Source of the DNA: an uncultured Odoribacter sp.
GTDB lineage: Bacteria; Bacteroidota; Bacteroidia; Bacteroidales; Marinifilaceae
Direction of reading: 5' to 3'
NCBI GenBank assembly: GCA_910578105.1
Contig: CAJTPD010000001.1
Span: 1 to 64,000 of the forward strand
DNA: 64,000 bases
Made by a program: the position numbers and the translations under genes. Positions 45,597-53,461 of this stretch are shown in pieces. The notes below the pieces were generated by a model. It made no database searches. It was not told the DNA's origin and worked only from the letters and a program-made list of their open reading frames with translations. Positions within the stretch are counted from its first letter, which is position 1. Each line of letters opens with the position of its first letter.

Positions 45597-46337
45597 ATGA
45601 ATGCTATTATAGAATTAAAAGATATTAAACGGGATTTCAGGGTAGGAAGTGAGACGGTGCATGCTTTGCGGGGAGTGTCGTTCACTATTCAGGCCGGGGA
45701 GTTTGTAACTATTATGGGGACGAGTGGGTCGGGAAAATCTACATTATTGAATCTTTTGGGGTGTCTGGATACTCCTACTTCCGGAGAGTATTGGCTGGAC
45801 GGCTATTCTGTACGGCAGATGGGGAAGAACGAACGGGCTGCATTGCGTAATCATAAAATCGGTTTTGTTTTTCAGTCTTATAATCTGTTGCCTAAGACTA
45901 CTTCTATTGAAAATGTAGAATTGCCATTGATGTACAATCCGGCAATATCGGCGCGTGCAAGAGAAAAAAAGGCAATAGAAGCCCTGAACTCTGTAGGGCT
46001 TCATGACCGGCTTTATCATAAATCCAATCAAATGTCCGGAGGACAGCAGCAAAGGGTTGCTATAGCCAGAGCTCTGGTGAATGATCCGGTTTTAATACTG
46101 GCAGATGAAGCGACAGGGAATCTGGATACCCGGACTTCTTTTGAGATTTTGGTTCTTTTTCAGGAATTGCATGCCCGTGGACGCACTATTGTGTTTGTGA
46201 CTCATAATCCGGAATTGTCTGCTTACAGTAGCCGTACAATTGTGTTGAAAGATGGGCAGGTGGTTCAGGACACACCCAACAACCGGGTTGCTTCGGCTAA
46301 AGCCACTTTGGCTTCATTGCCAGAGAAAGAGGAATAA
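45597..46337 (+). CDS. MacB-like ABC transporter ATP-binding protein
   Basis: A 246-residue ATPase of the lipoprotein/antimicrobial-export (LolD/MacB) class. The start at ATG 45597 gives the family N-terminus (MNAIIELKDIKRDF); the longer frame from 45549 is not supported. Walker A GTSGSGKST (41-49), the Q-loop FVFQSYNLLP, signature MSGGQQQRVAIARAL and Walker B LILADEATGNLD are all present. ATPase and permease are separate genes here, whereas E. coli MacB is a fusion. The next gene is the permease. Confidence 0.93.
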   Translation: MNAIIELKDIKRDFRVGSETVHALRGVSFTIQAGEFVTIMGTSGSGKSTLLNLLGCLDTPTSGEYWLDGYSVRQMGKNERAALRNHKIGFVFQSYNLLPKTTSIENVELPLMYNPAISARAREKKAIEALNSVGLHDRLYHKSNQMSGGQQQRVAIARALVNDPVLILADEATGNLDTRTSFEILVLFQELHARGRTIVFVTHNPELSAYSSRTIVLKDGQVVQDTPNNRVASAKATLASLPEKEE

Positions 46338-46403
46338 GGATGAAAGTACAGTTTCAGGAGGAATAGCAGGAAAAATTTTCTTTGGTTCAGTAACTTTACG
46401 AAT

Positions 46404-47624
46404 ATGAATTTTACAAATTTATTCAGGATAGCTGTAAGGGCTTTGGGGAATAATAAAATGAGAGGATTTCTGACTATGTTAGGAATTATCATCGGTGTGG
46501 CATCTGTTATAACAATGCTGGCTATCGGTCAGGGGTCTAAACGAAGTATCCGGTCTCAGATTGCTGAGATGGGGTCAAATATGATTATGATACATCCGGG
46601 TGCGGATATGCGTGGCGGGGTTCGCCAGGACCCTGCTGCCATGCAGAGTCTGAAATTAGAAGATTATGAAGCAATTGTGAATGAAACCCGTTATGTTTCT
46701 GCGTGTTCTCCTTCCGTAAGCAGTAGCGGGCAGGTGATTTTTGGTGCCAATAATTATCCGACTTCTATTTATGGGATAAGTCCTGATTATCTGGAAATCC
46801 GGAAATATTCTGTTGCGGAGGGGGATATGTTCGGGGAGCAGGATATCATCAGTTCTGCTAAAGTATGTGTAGTTGGAAAGACTATTGTAGATAACCTGTT
46901 TACCAATGGAGAGAATCCGGTAGGAAAGATTATACGTTTTGGGAAAATACCGTTCCGGATTGTAGGGATTTTGTCCTCCAAGGGATATAATACAATGGGA
47001 ATGGATCAGGATGACCTTATTCTGGCACCTTATACCACGATTCAAAAGCGTGTACTGGCTATCACTCATTTACAAAGTATTTTTTGTTCTGCCCTCAGTG
47101 AAGAGCAGACGGAAAATGCAGAAGAGGAAATTTCCGGTATTTTACGGCGTAATCATAAGTTGCGGGTGACAGATGACGATGATTTTAATATCCGTTCGCA
47201 ACAAGAGCTGAGTACTATGATGAATTCCACTTCAGATATGATGACGGTGCTATTGGCGTGTATTGCCGGAATTTCTTTGTTAGTAGGGGGAATAGGAATT
47301 ATGAACATTATGTATGTTTCTGTGACTGAGCGGACCCGTGAAATTGGACTGCGTATGTCTATTGGTGCAAAAGGAAGGGATATTCTGGCACAATTTCTGA
47401 TAGAGGCTATTCTTATCAGTGTAACAGGCGGATTGATTGGGGTTATTATTGGTATCGGAGCAGCTTGGATGGTGAAATTATTTGCAGGCTGGCCGGTGTA
47501 TGTAGAATGGTATTCTGTTATTCTTTCTTTTGTGGTTTGTACTTTAACGGGGATATTTTTTGGCTGGTATCCGGCCCGGAAAGCTTCTGAAATGGATCCG
47601 ATAGAAGCAATCCGGTATGAATAG
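46404..47624 (+). CDS. MacB-like ABC transporter permease
   Basis: A 406-residue permease with four transmembrane segments: one near 20-40 (GFLTMLGIIIGVASVITMLA), then a large periplasmic domain (about 45-280) and three C-terminal helices including GGIGIMNIMYVSVTERTREIGLRMSIGAKGRDI. These are the FtsX-like features of MacB/LolC proteins. It would form the mechanical pump with the ATPase upstream and the MacA-like adaptor and TolC-like channel, exporting peptides, toxins or antibiotics. Confidence 0.93.
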   Translation: MNFTNLFRIAVRALGNNKMRGFLTMLGIIIGVASVITMLAIGQGSKRSIRSQIAEMGSNMIMIHPGADMRGGVRQDPAAMQSLKLEDYEAIVNETRYVSACSPSVSSSGQVIFGANNYPTSIYGISPDYLEIRKYSVAEGDMFGEQDIISSAKVCVVGKTIVDNLFTNGENPVGKIIRFGKIPFRIVGILSSKGYNTMGMDQDDLILAPYTTIQKRVLAITHLQSIFCSALSEEQTENAEEEISGILRRNHKLRVTDDDDFNIRSQQELSTMMNSTSDMMTVLLACIAGISLLVGGIGIMNIMYVSVTERTREIGLRMSIGAKGRDILAQFLIEAILISVTGGLIGVIIGIGAAWMVKLFAGWPVYVEWYSVILSFVVCTLTGIFFGWYPARKASEMDPIEAIRYE

Positions 47625-47700
47625 GAGCGGAAAGGCGGTAAAATCATTCTGAGGATATTAATCATAGAGCATTTCTCTCAGAAATTGTTATCTTTGTGAT

Positions 47701-48726
47701 ATGAGGAAAAATAAAGTTTTGAAATATGTCATACAGGTTATAGGGTGGGGGATTGTATTTGGTTTCCCACTTTTTTTCACCTGGAAAGAGGTTGAGCCGA
47801 TAAGCTGGTTAAGATATCTGGGGTATGTATTTGTGCCGGTTGCTTTTATGATTGTTTTTTATTGTAATTATTTTTTTCTGATTGACCGGTTGCTTTTTCG
47901 TCGTGGATTGGTTCAGTTTTTATTGGTAAATCTGGTACTTTTTGTAGTATTGAGTTTGTTATTGGATTGGTGGCACGGCTATTATGTCGTTAATATACAG
48001 GGAAATAAGTTTCATATAGGAGGTCCTCCGAAAATTGTATTCATTTTAAGAGATTGCATGACGATGGCTTTGACAGCAGCTTTAAGTGTTGCAATCCGTA
48101 TGACGGAAAATTGGTATGTACTTGAGGATGAGAAAAAGGAGTTGGAAAAGGCGCGGGCAGAAGCAGAGTTGCAAAATCTGAAGAATCAACTCAATCCTCA
48201 TTTTTTGTTTAACACCCTTAATAATATTTATTCTCTGATAGCCATTGCTCCTGAGCGGGCACAATATGCTGTACATGATTTGAGTCGGTTGCTAAGACAT
48301 GTTTTGTACGAAGATAAACAGCAGTTTGTCTCTTTGGAGCAGGAACTTATTTTTATGAAAAGTTATATAGAGTTGATGGGATTGCGTTTGTCCGATAAAG
48401 TGGATTTACGTGTGGAGTTGCCTGACGACGGCAAGGGTGTATTGGTAGCTCCTTTGCTTTTTATTACTTTGATTGAAAATGCTTTTAAACATGGTATTAG
48501 TCTGACGGAGAAATCTTTTGTCCATATTTATTTTAAAGTGGAGGATAGCGGGAAAATGCATTGCCGGATAGAAAATAGCAACTATCCTAAAAAAGACAAT
48601 GACCGGAGTGGTTCCGGGATTGGGTTGGAAAATTTGAGGAAACGGCTGGACTTACTCTATCCGGGAAAATATCGTTTGAATACTCAGTTGGAAGGAAAAA
48701 CATATGTTGCAGAGCTTGTGTTGTGA
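47701..48726 (+). CDS. LytS/YehU-type sensor histidine kinase
   Basis: A 341-residue kinase with four hydrophobic segments in the first 135 residues, then a cytoplasmic coiled-coil and the His_kinase signature NQLNPHFLFNTLNN (His167). An HATPase domain follows with IENAFKHGI and GIGLENLRKRL. There is no periplasmic domain of note, so the signal may be sensed in the membrane. A TATCTTTG element (47689-47696) lies so near the ATG that a separate leaderless transcript is possible, but cotranscription with the efflux genes is more likely. It is followed by its LytTR partner. Confidence 0.92.
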   Translation: MRKNKVLKYVIQVIGWGIVFGFPLFFTWKEVEPISWLRYLGYVFVPVAFMIVFYCNYFFLIDRLLFRRGLVQFLLVNLVLFVVLSLLLDWWHGYYVVNIQGNKFHIGGPPKIVFILRDCMTMALTAALSVAIRMTENWYVLEDEKKELEKARAEAELQNLKNQLNPHFLFNTLNNIYSLIAIAPERAQYAVHDLSRLLRHVLYEDKQQFVSLEQELIFMKSYIELMGLRLSDKVDLRVELPDDGKGVLVAPLLFITLIENAFKHGISLTEKSFVHIYFKVEDSGKMHCRIENSNYPKKDNDRSGSGIGLENLRKRLDLLYPGKYRLNTQLEGKTYVAELVL

Positions 48727-48762
48727 TTGAGAGCAAAGTATTTATATATAAGTTAAATATTT

Positions 48763-49482
48763 ATGGAGCTGAATTGTCTGATTGTTGACGATGAACCATT
48801 GGCTTTGGATTTATTGGAAGCTTATGTGAAACGTACTTCTTTTCTGAATTTAAGAGGACGTTGTAATAGTGCTGTGGATGTATTTCAAAAGCTTGAGGAA
48901 GAGCGGGTAGATTTGATTTTTCTGGATATTCAGATGCCTGAACTGACTGGTCTGGAGTTATCCGGAATGATAGGGCAGGATGTCAGAATTATTTTTATAA
49001 CTGCTTTTGAGCAGTATGCTTTGGATGGTTTTAAGGTAAATGCTTTGGATTATTTGTTGAAACCTGTCAGTTATCCGGAGTTTCTTAAAGCTGCAAATAA
49101 AGCTTTGCAGTGGTTTGAAATGAAATCTTTTGGCAAAACCAGCGTTAGGGGAGAAGAAGATAGTATATTTGTAAAATCCGATTATAAACTGTTAAAAATA
49201 GAGTTTCAAAAAATTTGTTTTATAGAAGGGTTAAAGGACTATGTGAAAATATTTCTGGAGGATGCTTCGTGTCCTGTTGTATCTTTGATTAGTATGAAAT
49301 CTTTGGAAGAAACCTTGCCTTCTGCTTCCTTTATTCGGGTTCACCGTTCTTTTATTGTTAATTTAGATAAAGTTGCCGTTGTTGAACGTAACCGGATTGT
49401 TTTCGGGAAGACTTATATTCCGGTATCCGATTCTTACCGGGATAAATTTCTGGAATTTATTAATGGGAAGGTTATAAAATGA
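48763..49482 (+). CDS. LytTR-family response regulator
   Basis: A 239-residue regulator with a receiver (D10-E11 and phosphoacceptor D55 in LIFLDIQMPEL; lysine in LLKPVSYPEF) and a LytTR DNA-binding domain (about 135-239, with FIEGLKDYVKIFL and FIRVHRSFIVNLDKV). LytTR proteins bind paired direct repeats; a 14-bp repeat at 21-bp pitch lies upstream of the tolC-like gene of this operon. This supports autoregulation, but the binding is inferred. Confidence 0.92.
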   Translation: MELNCLIVDDEPLALDLLEAYVKRTSFLNLRGRCNSAVDVFQKLEEERVDLIFLDIQMPELTGLELSGMIGQDVRIIFITAFEQYALDGFKVNALDYLLKPVSYPEFLKAANKALQWFEMKSFGKTSVRGEEDSIFVKSDYKLLKIEFQKICFIEGLKDYVKIFLEDASCPVVSLISMKSLEETLPSASFIRVHRSFIVNLDKVAVVERNRIVFGKTYIPVSDSYRDKFLEFINGKVIK

Positions 49483-49606
49483 TTTTTATTTTCCCGGCAG
49501 ATTTGTCCATATAATGCCATATGTGCACTAAACAAGAAAAGGTTTGGCGGGGAAAGCTGTTTTTTGTACATTATTCTTTACCTTTGCGGCAAATTCAGAG
49601 GTGTAT

Positions 49607-51856
49607 ATGTCTCATTTACCAACTTTAATAACAGACCTGGCATTGATATTGGGAGCTGCCGGTTTGACAACACTTATTTTTAAACGATTGAAACAACCGT
49701 TGGTGTTAGGGTATATTGTGGCTGGTATTATTGCCGGTTCCCATATTACTTTGACGCCTTCTGTGATGGATACCGGAAATGTTCAGATTTGGGCAGATAT
49801 CGGTGTTGTATTTTTGCTTTTTGCTTTAGGTCTGGAGTTTAGTTTTAAAAAACTGATGAAAGTTGGCGGAGCAGCCGTAATTGCAGCTATGACTATAATT
49901 TCGGGTATGGTAGTGTTGGGGTATATTACCGGCATTTTGATGGGATGGAAACAAATGGACAGTATTTTTCTGGGGGGGATGTTGGCAATGTCGTCCACTT
50001 CCATTATTTACAAAGCGTTTGAAGATCTTGGTTTAAGGACCCAACGTTTTACGGGATTAGTATTTGGCATATTGGTTATAGAGGATTTGGTGGCTATAGT
50101 GCTGATGGTTATGTTGTCTACGATGGCTGTGAGTAAAAATTTTGAAGGGGTGGAGATGGTATACAGTATTGGGAAGCTTTTGTTTTTTCTCTTGTTGTGG
50201 TTTTTGACAGGAATTTATATTATTCCCACTTTTTTCCGGCGCACCCGTTTATTAATGGGTGATGAAACATTATTGATTGTATCCCTCGGACTTTGTCTCT
50301 CTATGGTTGTTTTTGCTACTTATGTTGGTTTTTCGTCTGCTTTGGGGGCATTTGTAATGGGCTCAATTCTGGCAGAGACTATTGAAGCAGAGAAAATAGA
50401 GCGTCTGGTCAAGCCGGTGAAAGATCTTTTTGCTGCGATTTTTTTCGTTTCGGTTGGAATGATGGTTGATCCCGGAGTAATTGCAGAATATATATGGCCT
50501 GTGATTTTTATTACGCTGACAGTATTAATCGGACAGGCCACTTTCGGTACTTTGGGGGTGATTTTGGCGGGTCAGCCATTGAAAACTGCTTTACAGTCGG
50601 GATTTTGTCTGACTCAGGTGGGGGAATTTGCTTTTATTATAGCTGGTTTGGGTACGACCATGAAAGTGACCAGCAATTTTTTGTATCCGATAGTGGTTGC
50701 GGTTGCTGTGATTACCACTTTTCTGACTCCTTATATGATTCGGGCCGCAGGTCCTGTTTATCCTTATGTTGAAAAACATTTACCCCGTAAATGGAAGCGT
50801 TTTGTTGAGCATTATACTTCCGGTACACGAGTTGTAAACCATGAGAGTAACTGGAAAAGATTGCTGACTTCTTTGATTCGTGTTATTGTTATTTATTCTG
50901 TTATTGTCATAGCTATTCTGATTTTGTCGTTTCACACATTGGTGCCATTAATCCAGTTGTACATAACTGGTTTTTGGGGGTCTTTATTGTGTACAGTCAT
51001 TATTTTGTTATTGATTTCTCCTTTTTTGAGGGCTATTGTAGCCAAGAAAAACCATTCTGCTGAGTTCCGGATTTTGTGGGAGGATGGTTATTTTAGCAGG
51101 GCATATTTGGTATCTTTGGTTTTATTCCGTTTTGTACTGGCTATTGTGTATGTGATGGTGGTGGTGATGACTTTGTTTAAGGCTTCGGTAGCATTATTGT
51201 TAGGCATTGCCTGTATTGTAGTAGCAGTGGTGTTTTATTCCCGGTATCTGAAGAAACAGTCTATACAAATTGAGCGTCATTTTTTACGAAATTTCAGGGT
51301 CCGGGAAGTGTATGCCCGGCAAGCTGGAATCCGGGTTCCTCCTCGTTTTGCCGGACATTTGTTGTCACGTGATTTACATATGGCAGATTTTGTTATTCCC
51401 GGAGAATCTTTGTGGGTGGGATATACTTTGGCAGACTTGGCGTTGGGAAGTCGCTTTGGGGTGATGGTGGTGGCCATTTTCAGAGGCCAAAGCTGTATAA
51501 ATATTCCCGGCGGAAAGGAACGTCTTTATCCGCAGGACCGGGTACAGGTCATTGGAAGTGATGAACAGTTGGAACGGTTTGGAGATAAGTTGCAGGAAAT
51601 GACGTTGTCTCCTTCGGATTCTGACCTTACCCAAAGTGAAGTTTGCCTGAAACAATTTGTTTTGGATACTGAATCACCATTTAACGGAAAAAGTATCCGG
51701 GAATCCGGAATTCGGGAGAGATATAAGTGTGTGGTAGTGGGTATCGAGCGTGGAACAGCGTCTTTGCGAAATCCGGATGCAGCTACCGTTTTCCAGGCTG
51801 GCGATTTGGTTTGGGTAGTTGGAGAAGAGATGAATGTATATGAATTATTAAGATAA
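49607..51856 (+). CDS. KefB/CPA2-type monovalent cation:proton antiporter
   Basis: A 749-residue membrane protein. The ATG at 49607 begins the hydrophobic domain directly; the longer frame from 49544 is doubtful. The first 400 residues form the CPA2 exchanger core of about twelve helices, with LALGLEFSFKKLMK and LAMSSTSIIYKAFEDLG. Several further helices lie near 440-570. The C-terminus carries two RCK_C-like segments (about 600-665 and 685-749, with GYTLADLALGSRFGVMVVAI and GKSIRESGIRERYKCVVVGIERG) but no NAD-binding TrkA_N domain. Potassium or sodium could be the substrate. A TACCTTTG element lies at 49579-49586. Its stop is contiguous with that of the convergent MATE gene. Confidence 0.9.
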   Translation: MSHLPTLITDLALILGAAGLTTLIFKRLKQPLVLGYIVAGIIAGSHITLTPSVMDTGNVQIWADIGVVFLLFALGLEFSFKKLMKVGGAAVIAAMTIISGMVVLGYITGILMGWKQMDSIFLGGMLAMSSTSIIYKAFEDLGLRTQRFTGLVFGILVIEDLVAIVLMVMLSTMAVSKNFEGVEMVYSIGKLLFFLLLWFLTGIYIIPTFFRRTRLLMGDETLLIVSLGLCLSMVVFATYVGFSSALGAFVMGSILAETIEAEKIERLVKPVKDLFAAIFFVSVGMMVDPGVIAEYIWPVIFITLTVLIGQATFGTLGVILAGQPLKTALQSGFCLTQVGEFAFIIAGLGTTMKVTSNFLYPIVVAVAVITTFLTPYMIRAAGPVYPYVEKHLPRKWKRFVEHYTSGTRVVNHESNWKRLLTSLIRVIVIYSVIVIAILILSFHTLVPLIQLYITGFWGSLLCTVIILLLISPFLRAIVAKKNHSAEFRILWEDGYFSRAYLVSLVLFRFVLAIVYVMVVVMTLFKASVALLLGIACIVVAVVFYSRYLKKQSIQIERHFLRNFRVREVYARQAGIRVPPRFAGHLLSRDLHMADFVIPGESLWVGYTLADLALGSRFGVMVVAIFRGQSCINIPGGKERLYPQDRVQVIGSDEQLERFGDKLQEMTLSPSDSDLTQSEVCLKQFVLDTESPFNGKSIRESGIRERYKCVVVGIERGTASLRNPDAATVFQAGDLVWVVGEEMNVYELLR

Positions 51857-53200
51857 TCACAAAGAGGAAACAAGGCGGTTTCTGTAGAGAAAGAAGATAG
51901 CAATAAGGGTGGCCATCAGATCGGCAAACGGAATAGCAAGCCAGATACCTGTAAGTCCCCATTGATGGGAAAAAAGTCCTAAAGCTGGTATTAAAAATAT
52001 AAATTGCCGTGAAATATTCATTGTGATGGCTTTGGGAGCTTGGCGGATGGACTGAAAATAACTGGTAACGATTACTTGTAAACCTGTCAGTGGCATAGCA
52101 ATGAAAGTAAGACGTAATCCTTGTGTGCTGATTTTCAATAGTTCGGCATCGTTTGTAAAAGCTTTTACTAACCAGGGAGCTCCGATTTCTCCTGCAAGAA
52201 AACCGGTACAGGCTAAATAACTTCCTATCTGTATGGCTGTTTTTAAGGTATATTTTACGAAGTGGGTATGTCCGGTCGCATAATTGTAATTTAGCAGAGG
52301 TTGCATCCCTTGGCAGGTCCCCATAAGAAGCATTGCTATCAGGATGGAATAGCAACTGATAATACCGTATGCGCCGATAGCGTGATCTCCTCCGTAGTTT
52401 ACGAGATAACGGTTCATGATAATATTTACCATACCGGTGGTGATGTTCATAATAAAAGCAGCCATTCCTATTCCAATGATACTGAGTAATATCAGTAGCT
52501 GGGGTTTGAAACAGGTGAGACTTAATTTCAAAGGTGTTGATCTAGTAAAAAAATGAATGGCTATCAGGATAGAACTAACAGACATAGATAGAACAGTGGC
52601 AATGGCTGCTCCTTCGATTCCCATATTAAAACCAAATATGAATATGGGGTCCAAAATGATATTCCCAATGACTCCTGTCAGGGTAATTGTCATGGATTTC
52701 CGGGAAAAACCTGAAGTCCTTATGGCATTGGAAAATGTAAAATTCAGGTTAGTGAGCAGGCTTCCCGGTATTAGTATATTTAGATAATTACGGGCATAAG
52801 GAATGGTCTGTTCACTTCCGCCAAATGCGGATAAAATGTTGTCCAGGTAAGAAAATGAGAGGATAATAAGAATGCCAGAAAGAATCAGATTCAGAATAAC
52901 AGCATTGCCTAATATTTTACAGGCAAGCCGGAGATTGCCCAGAGAAATTGCTGTTGGGATACGTATTGCTACTCCCACTCCGGTTAGTGTACCAACTGTT
53001 CCTAAAAGAGAAACATAGGGTAACGTCAAAGCTAATCCGCAGATTGCCAATGAGCCTGCACCCTGGCCAATAAATATCCGGTCGACAATATTATAGAGTG
53101 CTAATACTACCATATTAATCATTGCAGGATAAGTATAACTTTTTAAAAGTTTACGTATACCCTGATAGTCATTCATATGATTGGGCAAATCAGCTTTCAC
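51857..53200 (-). CDS. MATE-family multidrug efflux transporter
   Basis: A 447-residue, twelve-helix membrane exporter that uses ion gradients. The family pattern is visible in PAMINMVVLALYNIVDRIFIGQGAGSLAICGL and in the second half at MLLMGTCQGMQPLLNYNYATGH, the pseudo-repeat of MATE proteins. The substrate is unknown. Its stop codon touches that of the upstream antiporter gene with no base between, so the two convergent transcripts must overlap. Confidence 0.93.
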   Translation of the reverse strand: MKADLPNHMNDYQGIRKLLKSYTYPAMINMVVLALYNIVDRIFIGQGAGSLAICGLALTLPYVSLLGTVGTLTGVGVAIRIPTAISLGNLRLACKILGNAVILNLILSGILIILSFSYLDNILSAFGGSEQTIPYARNYLNILIPGSLLTNLNFTFSNAIRTSGFSRKSMTITLTGVIGNIILDPIFIFGFNMGIEGAAIATVLSMSVSSILIAIHFFTRSTPLKLSLTCFKPQLLILLSIIGIGMAAFIMNITTGMVNIIMNRYLVNYGGDHAIGAYGIISCYSILIAMLLMGTCQGMQPLLNYNYATGHTHFVKYTLKTAIQIGSYLACTGFLAGEIGAPWLVKAFTNDAELLKISTQGLRLTFIAMPLTGLQVIVTSYFQSIRQAPKAITMNISRQFIFLIPALGLFSHQWGLTGIWLAIPFADLMATLIAIFFLYRNRLVSSL

Positions 53201-53359
53201 ATTTTAGATTTAGCACTTGAATTTACAAAGGTAATAAATTTTCGTTTATGGGATTAAAAAAGAAAATTCTGTTTCTTTGGTGAATGACTGCTGTATTCAT
53301 ATTTATAAAAGGGAGAAAGGCAGGAATTTGTCTTTCATTGCGGGTTTTGTTATTTAAAA

Positions 53360-53390
53360 TTTGTGAATGTAGTCAGAAAGATTAACTTTG
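53360..53390 (+). promoter_or_regulatory. promoter of the 867-residue outer-membrane protein
   Basis: TTTG (53360-53363), 19 bases, TAACTTTG (53383-53390) is a full match to the Bacteroides consensus. The start codon is 71 bases downstream. Confidence 0.7.
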
Positions 53391-53461
53391 CTAATTCCCT
53401 ATGTGGTTGCCTTTTAAATATTTTGTACCTATAGGGAGTCCGAATTTATTTTTTGTAAAAG

